Notes: generated from the sequence alone by a model not told the origin. A stretch of DNA of 64,000 nt from Streptomyces sulfonofaciens (GCF_014656295.1 NZ_BNCD01000010.1:62001-126000), one strand, 5' to 3'. Positions 28,129-37,781 are shown, counted from the stretch's first letter. A program made the numbers and translations.

Positions 28129-29346
28129 TCAGCGGAAGACCCCGGTGTGCCCGAGCGAGTAGCGGCCGGGCTGCGGGTAGACGGCGAGACCGTGCGGTCC
28201 GCTGCCGACCGGGATCTTGGCGATCTGGGCCCCGGTGGCGGTGTCGATGGCGTAGACCTCCGCGTTGTAGCGCCCGGAGAGCCACAGCACCTTGCCGTCC
28301 GCGGAGACGCCGCCCATGTCGGGACTGCCGCCGCCCGGCAGCCGCCACTTCCCGGTGAGCCCCCGCCGCCGGAAGTCGAAGAGCGAGATGGTGCCCTCGC
28401 CCCGGTTGGAGATGTACATCACCTTGGAGTCGCGGCTGACGTAGAGGCCGTGCGCGCCCTGGCCGGTGGGCAGCAGGCTGGGCTTGCCGAACGTGTCGCC
28501 GTCCAGGACCCACACGCCGTCCGCCTCCATGTCGGCGACGTAGAAGGCGCTGCCGTCCGGGGCGATCTTCACGTCCTGCGGCATCGCGCCGTCGAGGGGC
28601 AGCCGCTGCTGGCCGACGACGGCCATCCTCGCGGTGTCGACCTTCAGCAGTTCGCCGGAGAACTCGCAGGAGACGATGAAGTAGCGGCCGTCCGGGGAGA
28701 AGTCCGCGTGGTTCACGCCGGCGCAACTGACCGGCACGGTCTTCTTCGTCTCCATGGTGTGCGCGTCCCTGAAGACCAGCTCCCGGTCGCGCGAGGCCAT
28801 CACGACGGCGTACTTGCCGTCGGGGGTGAAGTAGAGGTTGTACGGGTCGTGCACGTCGACGGGCTTGCCCGCCTTGCCGGTTTTGGGGTCGATGGGGGTG
28901 AGGGAGTTGCCCAGGTCGTTGTTGACCCAGAGCGTCCTGAGGTCCCAGGAGGGCACGACGTGCTGGGGCTGGTTGCCGACCGGGATGGTCTCGGTGACCC
29001 GGAAGGTCACGGGGTCGATGACCGAGACGGTGTTGGAGTTGGTGTTGGGCACGTAGATCCGCGACGGGAAGTCCCGCACCACGGGCGAGAGCTTGCCGGG
29101 CCGGTCGGCGGCGTACACGTCCTTCGGATCGAGCAGAGGAGGCATGCCGGGCAGACCGTCCACGGGCGCGGGGGCCGCGGTCCTCGGGGCGGGCGGGATG
29201 CTCGGCGCGGCCGCGCGGTCCCTGGTGCGCCGGTCGTCCGAGGAGCCGCCGCAGCCCGCGAGGGCGGCGAGCAGCGCACAGCCGAGCACGGCGGCGGCGC
29301 GCTGGGTGAAGGATCGATACACATACAGAAGGTTCACCCGAAACAT
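28129..29346 (-). CDS. YVTN-type beta-propeller lipoprotein
   Basis: A 405-residue exported lipoprotein with lipobox LAGC (cysteine C32; ALLAALAGCGGSSDD). It then has a Pro/Ala linker and a seven-bladed propeller of YVTN/SMP-30-like repeats (RIYVPNTNSNTVSVIDPVTFRVTETIPVGNQPQHV, KYAVVMASRDREL, VMYISNRGEGTISLFD, IAKIPVGSGPHGLAVYPQPGRY). No enzyme motif is clear; such proteins often bind surface ligands. I chose ATG 29346; a GTG eight codons downstream, or an upstream ATG, are alternatives since the ribosome site is weak. Confidence 0.82.
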   Translation of the reverse strand: MFRVNLLYVYRSFTQRAAAVLGCALLAALAGCGGSSDDRRTRDRAAAPSIPPAPRTAAPAPVDGLPGMPPLLDPKDVYAADRPGKLSPVVRDFPSRIYVPNTNSNTVSVIDPVTFRVTETIPVGNQPQHVVPSWDLRTLWVNNDLGNSLTPIDPKTGKAGKPVDVHDPYNLYFTPDGKYAVVMASRDRELVFRDAHTMETKKTVPVSCAGVNHADFSPDGRYFIVSCEFSGELLKVDTARMAVVGQQRLPLDGAMPQDVKIAPDGSAFYVADMEADGVWVLDGDTFGKPSLLPTGQGAHGLYVSRDSKVMYISNRGEGTISLFDFRRRGLTGKWRLPGGGSPDMGGVSADGKVLWLSGRYNAEVYAIDTATGAQIAKIPVGSGPHGLAVYPQPGRYSLGHTGVFR

Positions 29347-29851
29347 TCCGATCGGCACGCCCTGTCCGGCATCGGTGTCATCCCCCATGGAGACCATCAC
29401 GCCAAGAGCCACTTCGCCGATCGCTTGAAAACTGCCGCATCAACCGGGCTTTCACAGGCAAGTGGCCTATCTCACCTGCGATTGAGAACCACTATGGACA
29501 TTTATGAGCGCTTTGCCGGAATGGTTCCTTTGGAGCGACGTGCTTCCCCTGGCATAGTCGGGGAGACGGCCCCGCGGGGTCCGGGAGAGAGCCCGGACCC
29601 AGGCGTTCCACGACGCGGGACCGCACGCAGACCGCCGTGGGACCCCATCCCCCGAGTGCCACGGCGCCCCGACAGCAGCCCCCGCGAGCCCCACGAAGGC
29701 GAACGGGGGCTGCTGGCGTCCCGGGAGCGGGCGGCCCCCGGGGGAGGACGGACCCCCGCGGCCGGGCGGACCCCCGCGGCCGGGCAGTCGCGTTCCGGGC
29801 GCCTCGACGGGTGCGCGTCGCGCCTGGGCGGCCGCGGGGCGCCGGACGCGG
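29347..29851. terminator. 505-bp gap: hairpin and an 18-bp tandem duplication
   Basis: CAGCAGCCCCCG (29673-29684) pairs perfectly with CGGGGGCTGCTG (29704-29715), a good terminator for the ATPase-like gene ending at 29852. Beside it GGACCCCCGCGGCCGGGC occurs twice head to tail (29750-29767 and 29768-29785). The AT-richer stretch 29400-29540 probably holds the promoter of the propeller gene. No coding region is convincing. Confidence 0.5.
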
Positions 29852-30361
29852 TCAGCGTTCGGGGATACGGATCTCGAACCAGGTGGCCTTGCCGTGCGGT
29901 TCCAGGTCGACGCCCCAGCGGTCGGAGAGCCCGTCCACCAGGAACAGGCCCCGGCCCGAGATGTCGAGCTCGTGCACCGGCATCAGGCAGGGCAGGCCGC
30001 GCGAGGGGTCGCGCAGTTCCACCCGCAGGCAGTTCCTGCCGCGCGGCAGCCGCATCCGCAGCCCGAACGCCTGCGCGCCGGTGTGCCGCACGGCGTTCCC
30101 GACCAGTTCGGAGACGAGCAGCACCGTGTCCTCGGCCAGCTTCGGACCGAGACCCCAGTGCCGCAGCACCACGACCTGGGCGAGCCGGCGTGCCGTGGCC
30201 GCGGACTCCGGACGCGACGGGAGCCGCACCTCCGCCTCGGCCGGATTGCCGAGCAACTCCATCACTTCGAGCGCCCGTTCGTCCTCCACCGCCGGTGACC
30301 AGCGTGCCGCGGTCGCACTCGCGTGCCGCCGCGGCTGTTCGACACCCTCCAGCCCCGCCAT
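29852..30361 (-). CDS. Anti-sigma-factor-like ATP-binding protein (HATPase_c_2)
   Basis: A 169-residue protein with a GHKL ATPase core of the RsbW/SpoIIAB type. The N-box is LLVSELVGNAVRHTG (N89), a D-box-like segment is LRVELRDPS (D118), and the G-box is GRGLFLVDGLSDRWG (136-150). It has no phospho-accepting histidine domain. Streptomycetes hold dozens of these; most are presumed anti-sigma or regulatory kinases, but partners are rarely known. No sigma or anti-anti-sigma gene is adjacent. ATG 30361. Confidence 0.85.
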   Translation of the reverse strand: MAGLEGVEQPRRHASATAARWSPAVEDERALEVMELLGNPAEAEVRLPSRPESAATARRLAQVVVLRHWGLGPKLAEDTVLLVSELVGNAVRHTGAQAFGLRMRLPRGRNCLRVELRDPSRGLPCLMPVHELDISGRGLFLVDGLSDRWGVDLEPHGKATWFEIRIPER

Positions 30362-30589
30362 GCCCCCATCATGGCCGCCCGGAGCACCCTCCGTGGCCGT
30401 TCACGGGAATCACCCACGCGGAGCCCGCGGCGAGCGGGTTGCCGCGCGGCATATGCCACAGGCAGGTGGAATCCTTGATTTCGGCCATTGACCTGCGGTG
30501 ACTTAGCGCTGCTCGAAGGTGACAGAATGCTTCTCTCCGACCCTTCGGGCAAGGTCTTCGTAAAGGTTCGGATAACCCGAAAGAGGCAT

Positions 30590-31357
30590 TCAACTGAACT
30601 GCGCCTTGCCCGGCCCCTCCGCCACGAAGCTGCGCATGCCGATCTCGCGGTCCTCGGTGGCGAACAGACCCGCGAACCAGTTGCGCTCGATGGCGAGCCC
30701 GGTGTCGATGTCCGTCTCCAGGCCGCGGTCCACCGACTCCTTGGCGGCGCGCAGCGCGAGCGCGGGCCCCTTGGCGAGCCGGGCCGCCCAGGCGTGCGCC
30801 TGCTCCAGGACCTCGCCGGCGGGCGCGACACTGTCCACCAGGCCGATGGCGAGCGCCTCGGCGGCGCGCACATGGCGGCCCGTGAAGATGAGGTCCTTGG
30901 CGCGCGAGGGGCCAACGAGACGGGCGAGGCGCTGGGTACCGCCCGCGCCCGGGATGAGGCCGAGCAGGATCTCCGGCTGCCCGAGCCTGGCGTCCTCGGC
31001 CGCGATGCGGTGGTCGGCACAGAGCGCGAGCTCCAGGCCGCCGCCGAGGGCGTAACCGGCGACGGCGGCGACCACCGGCTTGGGGATCCGGGCGACGGCG
31101 GTGAAGGAGTCCTGCAGGGCACGGGACCGTACGACCATCGCCGCGTGGTCCATGGCCTGCATCTCCTTGATGTCCGCACCGGCCGCGAACACCTTCTCAC
31201 CGCCGTGGATCACCACGGCGCGGATGTCCGCACGCGCGGAGACCTCCTCGGCCAGCTCCTTGAGCCGGTCCTGGGTGGTGGTGTCGAGTGCGTTCATGGG
31301 CGGCCGGTCGAGGCGCAGCACGCCGACCGCGTCGGCGACTTCGAGATGCACAGTCAT
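30590..31357 (-). CDS. Enoyl-CoA hydratase/isomerase
   Basis: A 255-residue crotonase-fold enzyme that adds water to trans-2-enoyl-CoA in fatty-acid oxidation. The two catalytic glutamates are in place 20 residues apart: E109 (YALGGGLELALCADHR) and E129 (GQPEILLGLIPGAGGTQRL). The oxyanion-hole motif is KVFAAGADIKEM. Length and motifs match classic hydratases. ATG 31357. It appears monocistronic, with about 210 bp on each side. Confidence 0.92.
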   Translation of the reverse strand: MTVHLEVADAVGVLRLDRPPMNALDTTTQDRLKELAEEVSARADIRAVVIHGGEKVFAAGADIKEMQAMDHAAMVVRSRALQDSFTAVARIPKPVVAAVAGYALGGGLELALCADHRIAAEDARLGQPEILLGLIPGAGGTQRLARLVGPSRAKDLIFTGRHVRAAEALAIGLVDSVAPAGEVLEQAHAWAARLAKGPALALRAAKESVDRGLETDIDTGLAIERNWFAGLFATEDREIGMRSFVAEGPGKAQFS

Positions 31358-31569
31358 GCAGAGCAGGTTAGCGGTGGTTAACGAGGGGGGTGGGCGGGCC
31401 CCGGTGGAGGAACCCCGCCCCGCCCTGAGGTCCCGTCACGTACCGAGGTCCCGTCCCGGCCGGAAGCTCGTTGCCTGCCGAGGCCGTCCCGGAGCCAGGC
31501 CGGGGTCGGACCGGTCGGGCCGGGGCCGGGCCGGGGTCGGACCCGGCAGGCAGACCCCTCGGCCAGGGG

Positions 31570-32820
31570 CTACTTCGTCCAGTCCGCCCAGGACATGTTC
31601 CAGCCATTGAGGCCGTTGTCCGGCTGGATCTGCTTGTCCGGGGAGTTCTTCACGATGACGACGTCGCCGATGAGCGAGTGGTCGTAGAACCAGGCGGCCG
31701 GCTGCTTCTTGTCCCAGGCTCCCTTCACGTCCCTCAGGCCCACGCAGCCGTGGCTGGCGTTGTAGTTCCCGAAGGCGCCGCCCGACCAGTAGTTGCCGTG
31801 GATGAAGGTGCCCGACGTCGACAGGCGCATGGCGTGCGGCACGTCCTTGATGTCGTACTCGCCGCCGAAGCCGACCGTCTCGCCGTTCATACGGGTCACC
31901 CGGTACTTCTCGCTGATCACCATCTGGCCGTTGTACGTGGTGTGGCCGGTGCCGCCTGCGGTGATCGGGACCTTCCTGACGACCTTGCCGTCCCGCTCGA
32001 CGGTCATCATGTGCTTCTCGGCGTCGACGGTGGAGACCTGGGCCCGGCCGATCGTGAAGGTCACCGACTTGGCCTGGGTGCCGTACACGCCCGGCCGCCC
32101 CTCCACACCGTCGAGGTCGAGCGCGGCGGTGACCTTGGTACCGGGCTTCCAGTAGTGCTCGGGACGGAAGTCGAGGCGGTCGTTGCCGAACCAGTGGCCC
32201 TTGACGGGCACGGACGGCTCGGTGGTGATGCGGATCGACCTCGCCACGTCCTCCGGGTGGGTGATGCCACGGGTGAAGTGCAGCGAGAACGGCATGCCGA
32301 CGCCGACCTCGGAGCCGTCCTCCGGGGTGAAGATCCCGACGAACGTGTTCTTCGGCCGCAGGGTCTTGAAGGTGGACTTCCCGGTCGTCCGGGCGCCCTC
32401 CGCGTTCTTCGCACTGGCCCGGACGGTGTACGTGGTCGCCGACGCCAGGTGGCCCTCGGGCCGCCAGCTCCTGCCGTCGTCCGCGACGGTGCCCTCGACC
32501 GGGTGCCCCTTGGCGTCCTCGACCGTGACACCGGTCAGCTTTCCGCCGGACGCGCTGACCCTGAGGTCTCCGGTGGTGTCGACGGAGTCCGCGCCGTCCT
32601 TCGGGCTGATCGTCACCACGGCCTTCGGCGCCGGCGGCCTCTTCGCGCCCCCGCCGTCCTTGCCGCCGTCCGAGGAGTCGGCGCCGCTGCAGGCGGTGAC
32701 GAGCACCAGCGCGGCGCCGAGCAGCAGGGCCCAGGGCCCCGTGCGACCGCGGTGTGCCACGCGCCGGTCCGCGCCGCGCCGTTCATCCGCCGCTCCCCCG
32801 GATATCGGTCGCCCCTCCAC
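31570..32820 (-). CDS. L,D-transpeptidase lipoprotein (YkuD), copy 1
   Basis: A 416-residue cell-wall cross-linking enzyme. An N-terminal lipoprotein signal ends at C44 (ALLLGAALVLVTACSG). One or two Ig-like domains follow (about 75-270), then the YkuD catalytic domain with the active-site motif HGNYW...SHGCVGLRD, whose cysteine attacks the donor stem peptide to form 3-3 cross-links. The C-terminal tail ends NGLNGWNMSWADWTK. The GTG start 32820 with GGGGAGAG upstream fits best; an upstream frame is open. It is paralogous to its neighbour at 33073. Confidence 0.92.
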   Translation of the reverse strand: MEGRPISGGAADERRGADRRVAHRGRTGPWALLLGAALVLVTACSGADSSDGGKDGGGAKRPPAPKAVVTISPKDGADSVDTTGDLRVSASGGKLTGVTVEDAKGHPVEGTVADDGRSWRPEGHLASATTYTVRASAKNAEGARTTGKSTFKTLRPKNTFVGIFTPEDGSEVGVGMPFSLHFTRGITHPEDVARSIRITTEPSVPVKGHWFGNDRLDFRPEHYWKPGTKVTAALDLDGVEGRPGVYGTQAKSVTFTIGRAQVSTVDAEKHMMTVERDGKVVRKVPITAGGTGHTTYNGQMVISEKYRVTRMNGETVGFGGEYDIKDVPHAMRLSTSGTFIHGNYWSGGAFGNYNASHGCVGLRDVKGAWDKKQPAAWFYDHSLIGDVVIVKNSPDKQIQPDNGLNGWNMSWADWTK

Positions 32821-33072
32821 GATGTCTCTCCCCTCGACCCGCCCGGCCCAACTCGCCACCCGCGCAGTGCCCCGCGGGCCCCGCACACCGCGTCAATTAA
32901 TCACATCGGTTTGCTTGCAGGGTCCCCGCGTTGGTCACCGTTCAGTCTCGACAGGGGAGTTGGGCACGGCGGTCGGGGCCGGTGTGCGGCACTTGAGCGC
33001 ATACGCGACGGCAACGACCACCGCAGCCTCGACCGCAACCACGGGCGGGCCGGGACCGCCGTTTCCCTCGAC

Positions 33073-34263
33073 TCAGACCGCGCCGGCGCGCCACTGGCGC
33101 CAGCTCATGTTCCAGCCGCTGAGGCCGTTGCCGGGGTCTACCTGACTGTCCTGCGAGTTCACCACCTCGATCACGTCCCCGATGAGGCTGCGGTCGAAGA
33201 ACCAGCCCGCGGGTGTGCTGGAGCTGCCGCCCTTGACGTCGCGCAGGCCCACACAGCCGTGGCTGACGTTGTCGGTGCCGAAGACCCCTTCGGCCCAGTA
33301 GTTGCCGTGCAGGAAGGTGCCCGAGGAGGTGAGGCGCATGGCGTGCGGCACGTCCGGGATGTCGTACTCGCCACCGAAGCCGACCGTGCGGCCGTCCATG
33401 CGGGTGACCTCCATCATCTCGCTGACCACCATCTTTCCGTTGTAGGTGGTGGACGTCGGGGCGCCCGCGGTGATGGGCAGGGTGCCGATGAGCCGCCCGT
33501 CGCGCCGGACCTGCATGGTGTGCGCGGCGGCGTCCACCCGGCTCACCTGGCTGCGCCCGACGGTGAACGCGATCGTCTTGTACTGGAGCCCGTACACACC
33601 CGGCGACGCCGCCACATCGCGCAGCCGCAGTTGCACCCTGACCCTGGTGCCCGGTTTCCAGTAGTGCTCGGGGCGGAAGTCGAGCCGGGAGCGGCCGAAC
33701 CAGTGCGGGGCCACGGGCACCGGGGGCCGGGAGACGACCCGGACGGCGCGCTGTACCGCGGCGCGGTCGCGGATCGGGCGGTTGAACTCCAGCGACACGA
33801 TCATCCCGGTGCCGACCGTGGCCCGGTTCTCCGGAGTGACGTACCCGATGAAGCGGCGGTCGGGGACCACGGTGCGGAAGGAGGCGTGCCGGGCCGCCCG
33901 GCGACCGTGGCCGTCCAGCGCCACGGCGTCGATGGTGTAGCGCGCGGCCGTCGCAAGCCGGCCGCGGCCGAGGGGCCGCCAGGTCAGGCCGTCCGCGGAG
34001 ACCCGGCCCGGCACCTTGTACCGCTGGGCGTCCTGGTAGCGCATGACCCGTACCGACTCCAGACGGCCGCTGCGCACCTGAACGCCGATCCGCCGGCCCA
34101 CCGGGACGTTCCCCCTGCCGTCGCCCGGGGTGACCGCGATGACGTCGGCGGGCGTGCGCGACGTGCCGAGCAGTGCGGCCGTGCTGCATCCCACGGCCGA
34201 GGCCAGCAGGGCGGCCCCGCCGAGCACGGCCGCCAGTACGAGTCCTGCGCGCGGCGCGCGCAT
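33073..34263 (-). CDS. L,D-transpeptidase lipoprotein (YkuD), copy 2
   Basis: A 396-residue paralogue of the gene at 31570 with the same plan: signal and anchor cysteine C26 (AALLASAVGCSTAA), Ig-like segment, then YkuD domain (HGNYWAEGVFGTDNVSHGCVGLRDVKGG) and the same tail (NGLSGWNMSWRQW). It is richer in Arg than copy 1 (Lys-rich), pointing to an old duplication. ATG 34263 lacks a clear ribosome site; an in-frame GTG five codons upstream is possible. A 252-bp AT-containing gap before copy 1 suggests separate promoters. Confidence 0.9.
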   Translation of the reverse strand: MRAPRAGLVLAAVLGGAALLASAVGCSTAALLGTSRTPADVIAVTPGDGRGNVPVGRRIGVQVRSGRLESVRVMRYQDAQRYKVPGRVSADGLTWRPLGRGRLATAARYTIDAVALDGHGRRAARHASFRTVVPDRRFIGYVTPENRATVGTGMIVSLEFNRPIRDRAAVQRAVRVVSRPPVPVAPHWFGRSRLDFRPEHYWKPGTRVRVQLRLRDVAASPGVYGLQYKTIAFTVGRSQVSRVDAAAHTMQVRRDGRLIGTLPITAGAPTSTTYNGKMVVSEMMEVTRMDGRTVGFGGEYDIPDVPHAMRLTSSGTFLHGNYWAEGVFGTDNVSHGCVGLRDVKGGSSSTPAGWFFDRSLIGDVIEVVNSQDSQVDPGNGLSGWNMSWRQWRAGAV

Positions 34264-34528
34264 CAGTACGCCAATCACGCCCGGCCCAACGACGGGTTGC
34301 CCCGGGGGAAACGTAGATGCCCCCCGAGTGCCCCGGCAGAACACCGAAGAGGACGACACCCGCCCGGCGGACACGCACCCGGGCCGCCGCGGTTCCGTCC
34401 CCCGTCCGGACGATGGGCCGGCCTCCCGGTGCTCCAGGACGTCGTCCGCCGTTTGCGCCCGGCCGCTGCGCCTGGCCGCTGCGCCACGCCCGGGCCCACG
34501 GGACCGGCGTGGCGCGCACCGTCGCCGG

Positions 34529-35488
34529 CTACTCGCCCGCCGAGCCCAGGATCCCCCGGTCGTACGCCACCGCAACCGCCGCGGCGCGATCGCTGGCGCC
34601 GAGCTTGGCGTAGATATGGGTGAGGTGGGTCTTGACCGTGGCCTCGCTGATGAAGAGCACCCGGGCTATCTCGCGGTTGGAGGTGCCCTTGGCCACCAGC
34701 GCGAGTACTTCGCGCTCGCGGGAGGAGAGCGTCTCGCCGCCCTGGGACTGGGGCGGGGTGCGGACCACGGAGACGAGTCGGGAGGCGATGGCGGGCGAGA
34801 GCACCGTACGGCCCTCCGCGGCGGCACGCACGGCGGTGAACAGCTCGTCGCGCGGGGCGTCCTTCAGGAGGTAGCCGGTGGCACCCGCTTCGATGGCGGA
34901 GAGGGTGTCGGAGTCCGTGTCATAGGTGGTGAGCACGAGGACCTTGGCACGCGCCCCTCTGCGGGACAGCTCCTTTATGGCCTCGACGCCGCCGCCGCCC
35001 GGCATCCTCAGATCCATCAGGACGACATCGGGATCAAGCCGGGCCACGAGGTCGACCGCCTCCACGCCGTTCGCCGCCTCGCCCAGCACGGTGAAGTCCA
35101 CGACGGACTCGAACATGCCGCGCAGGCCGTTCCGTACGACCGGATGGTCGTCGACGACGAGGAGGCTGATCGCCGGGAGCGGGGGACGCTGGGCCTCCTC
35201 CCGGGCGGAAGCCGGAGCACAGGCGCCGGGAGCCGGTTCCGGTACACGCGAAGCCCGAGCCGGAGGTACGGACGGTGCCGAGGCCCGCGGTGCGCAGGCC
35301 GGTGCCGGTGGGGCGGGCTGCTGTCCTGGGGCTGTGTCAGGTGGCGCGGCGGGACGGCGGTGGTCGGGCGCTGGTGGGGCGGCCTCGGGTCCGCAGGCCG
35401 CCGGCGGCCGGGCAGGGTCCGTCCCGTCCGTCATCGCGCTGCCGGCCGGTGCTCCCCCCGGACCCTGGGCGCGTGTGTCATCGGTCAT
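34529..35488 (-). CDS. NarL/LuxR-type response regulator with long N-terminal extension
   Basis: A 319-residue response regulator. The receiver domain (about 106-225) has VVDDHP and phospho-acceptor D159 (DVVLMDLRMPG). The C-terminal LuxR HTH (about 252-315: LSSREREVLALVAKGTSNREIARVLFISEATVKTHLTHIYAKLGASDR) binds DNA. The first 105 residues are Pro/Ala-rich and unlike the family, which normally starts at the receiver. ATG 35488 overlaps the kinase stop by 11 bp. A later in-frame ATG at residue 19 is possible. It is the last gene of an ABC/two-component operon. Confidence 0.9.
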   Translation of the reverse strand: MTDDTRAQGPGGAPAGSAMTDGTDPARPPAACGPEAAPPAPDHRRPAAPPDTAPGQQPAPPAPACAPRASAPSVPPARASRVPEPAPGACAPASAREEAQRPPLPAISLLVVDDHPVVRNGLRGMFESVVDFTVLGEAANGVEAVDLVARLDPDVVLMDLRMPGGGGVEAIKELSRRGARAKVLVLTTYDTDSDTLSAIEAGATGYLLKDAPRDELFTAVRAAAEGRTVLSPAIASRLVSVVRTPPQSQGGETLSSREREVLALVAKGTSNREIARVLFISEATVKTHLTHIYAKLGASDRAAAVAVAYDRGILGSAGE

Positions 35489-36992
35489 GGCGGACCAACG
35501 GTACGCGAGCGGAGACCGCGGTGCCGTGTCCCGGCTCGGACTCCACGCACAGGGTGCCCGCTATCCGCTCGGCACGCACGCGCATGCCGTCGAGTCCGAA
35601 GCCGCCGGTGCCGGACCGGCGCGGCAGGGAGAGCGGGTCGAAGCCGCGGCCGTCGTCGCGGACGTCGAGCGTCACCTCGTCGTCCATGTAGGAGAGGGTC
35701 ACGCCCACCCGGGCGGCGTCGGAGTGTCTGGCCGCGTTGGCCAATGCCTCCTGGGTGATCCTCAGCAGGGTGGCCGCGACCTCGTCGTGCAGGGGCTGGG
35801 CGGTACCGGTGACGGTGAACGCGGAGGGCATGCCCTCGCGGGCCGCCCACTCGAAGACCGTCTTCTCCAGGGCCTCGGGCAAGGCGTCGTGCTCAAGGGC
35901 GGCCGGGGCGAGGTTCTGCACCGAACGGCGGGCCTCACCGAGGCTGTAACGGGCCAGCTTCGCGGCCTGCTCCAGGTGTTCGAGGGCCACATCGGGTTCT
36001 GTGGCGCCCATGACGACCTGCAACTGGGCGATGATGCCGGTCAGGCCCTGCGCGATGGTGTCGTGGATCTCGGCCGCCAGCCGCCGCCGCTCGTCGGCGA
36101 CGCCCGCCTCGCGGGCCTGGACGAGCAGTTGGGCGTGGAGGGCGGCGTTCTCGTCGAGGGCCTGCTGGAGGCGGGTGTTGGCCCGCTCCAGCTCCTCGAT
36201 GGTGCGGGCCTGGAGGTGGTTGCGCTCCTCCTCCTTGGCGCCCATCTGGCCGAAGATGATGACCAGGACGACGTTGAAGCCGAGCATCGCCCCGAACAGC
36301 ACCCAGGAGACCGGCCCCGCCGGAGGCAGCCCTCCGGCCTGCGCGCCCGCCAGCGTGACGGCGGTCGCGAACAGGCCGATCTTCATCCGTCGGACCGGCA
36401 GCAGCCGCTCCGCCCCGAAGTAGCCCGAGACGGCATAGAGCGACATGAAGGGGTTCACCCAGGAGAGGGCGAAACCGAGCGCCCAGCGCACGGCGTAGTA
36501 GCGCACGGTGGTGCGGGAGGGAGCCCTGTGGGACGGGCTGACCGTGTACCACCACACCTGGAGGACGAGCGCGGCACCGGCCAGCGGCAGGGCTGCCACC
36601 CGGCCGGCCGGGCTCATGACCAGGTCGGCGGTGGCGAGTGAGACCAGCATGCCAGCGGCAAGCAGGAGCGAAGGCCCCAAGCGGTCGAACTGCGCCCGGC
36701 GCCGCTCGACCACCGCGGCGGCCCGGCCGAGGGCCGCCACCTCGCTGACGGCCGACCCGCCGCGGACGGGGGCGGCGGCCGCGGCACCACCGGGCTGGCC
36801 ACCACCCGTCCGGGCACCGGCGGCCCCCGCACCGACGGTCCGCGCACCGCTTTCCCGGGTACCGGCGGCCTCCGCCCCGCTGGGCGGGCCCGAGGTCCTC
36901 GTACTCCTCCCCATGGGGTCAGTCTGCGCCACGGAGCCGACCGGGCCCATCGCCTCGGCGGGTGCTCTTTCGTACGTCAGGTCGGTGGGCAT
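35478..36992 (-). CDS. Membrane histidine kinase (HisKA_3 type)
   Basis: A 504-residue sensor kinase. It has a low-complexity N-terminus (1-95, Ala/Gly-rich), then about five membrane helices (107-248), a short coiled coil (253-295) and the dimerisation/phosphorylation box ERRRLAAEIHDTIAQGL with H310. The GHKL ATPase follows (RITQEALANAARHSDAARV, VRDDGRGFDP, GGFGLDGMRVRAERIAG). ATG 36992 follows the permease stop by 4 bp, with GGGAG inside the permease's last codons. It phosphorylates the adjacent response regulator and probably monitors load on the ABC pump. Confidence 0.92.
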   Translation of the reverse strand: MPTDLTYERAPAEAMGPVGSVAQTDPMGRSTRTSGPPSGAEAAGTRESGARTVGAGAAGARTGGGQPGGAAAAAPVRGGSAVSEVAALGRAAAVVERRRAQFDRLGPSLLLAAGMLVSLATADLVMSPAGRVAALPLAGAALVLQVWWYTVSPSHRAPSRTTVRYYAVRWALGFALSWVNPFMSLYAVSGYFGAERLLPVRRMKIGLFATAVTLAGAQAGGLPPAGPVSWVLFGAMLGFNVVLVIIFGQMGAKEEERNHLQARTIEELERANTRLQQALDENAALHAQLLVQAREAGVADERRRLAAEIHDTIAQGLTGIIAQLQVVMGATEPDVALEHLEQAAKLARYSLGEARRSVQNLAPAALEHDALPEALEKTVFEWAAREGMPSAFTVTGTAQPLHDEVAATLLRITQEALANAARHSDAARVGVTLSYMDDEVTLDVRDDGRGFDPLSLPRRSGTGGFGLDGMRVRAERIAGTLCVESEPGHGTAVSARVPLVRHDR

Positions 36993-36996
36993 CGGG

Positions 36997-37779
36997 TCAC
37001 TCCCAGCGGAACCAGCGCGCTGCGGCCGTGGAGAGCACCACCGCCCATACCGCCAGGACACCGAGATGGGCCCAGGACGGCCAGTCGCCCGAGGCCGCCT
37101 GGTCGAGTGCCTGCGCCGCGGCACCGAAGGGGGTGAGCTCGACGACGCGGGCCAGGGTGCCGGGCATGGCGCGCACCGGCAGCCAGACCCCGGCGCAGAA
37201 CATCATCGGGAAGAACACCACGGACCCGATCGCACCCGCGATCTTCGAGGTGCGCGAGAGGGCCGAGACCAACGCTCCCAGCGCCAGTGCCGCGAGCACC
37301 GCGAGCAGCAGGGCCAGGGCGTACCCGAACGCCTGCCGGGGCAGGGCGACGTCGAAGGCGAGGCGGCCCACCGCGAGGCTGAGGCAGGTGGAGACGACGG
37401 CGGCCGCCCCGTGCAGACCCATCTGGGTGCCGAGCAGGGCACCCGGGCGCACCGGCGTGGTGGACATGCGGCGCAGGATGCCCCGCTCCCGGTAGCCCGT
37501 CACGACCGGCGGCATCGACTGCAGACCTGACACGATCATGGAGAGCAGTACCGACACCGGGACGTAGGCGTCCACCAGGCGGATGCCGCCGAGGCCCGGA
37601 TCGGGGTCCCGGAAGGACGGGATGCAGCCGAGTACCACCAGCAGGAGCGTGGGGAAGCCGAGGATCCAGAAGATGCCCGCCGGCTCCCGTCCGAACAGCC
37701 TGGCCTCGGTCCTCAGCACGGCGCGCCATGGACGCGCGCCGCGCGGGGCGGCCGGGTCGGTGACGGTGGCGGTGGTCAT
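36997..37779 (-). CDS. ABC-2 type exporter permease
   Basis: A 260-residue membrane protein with six helices of the ABC-2/DrrB type. The N-terminal elbow region reads RPWRAVLRTEARLFGREPAGIFWILGFPTLLLVVLG, and the family-typical YRERGILRRMSTTPVRPGALLG is present. ATG 37779 lies 2 bp after the ATPase stop, so the two are translationally coupled. It forms an exporter with the ATPase at 37782 for an unknown, probably hydrophobic or toxic, compound. Confidence 0.92.
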   Translation of the reverse strand: MTTATVTDPAAPRGARPWRAVLRTEARLFGREPAGIFWILGFPTLLLVVLGCIPSFRDPDPGLGGIRLVDAYVPVSVLLSMIVSGLQSMPPVVTGYRERGILRRMSTTPVRPGALLGTQMGLHGAAAVVSTCLSLAVGRLAFDVALPRQAFGYALALLLAVLAALALGALVSALSRTSKIAGAIGSVVFFPMMFCAGVWLPVRAMPGTLARVVELTPFGAAAQALDQAASGDWPSWAHLGVLAVWAVVLSTAAARWFRWE

Positions 37780-37781
37780 GC

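Noticed and set aside
29467..29694. A 75-codon minus frame upstream of the propeller lipoprotein
   Set aside because: It has no recognisable domain or ribosome site and overlaps the terminator hairpin at 29673-29715.
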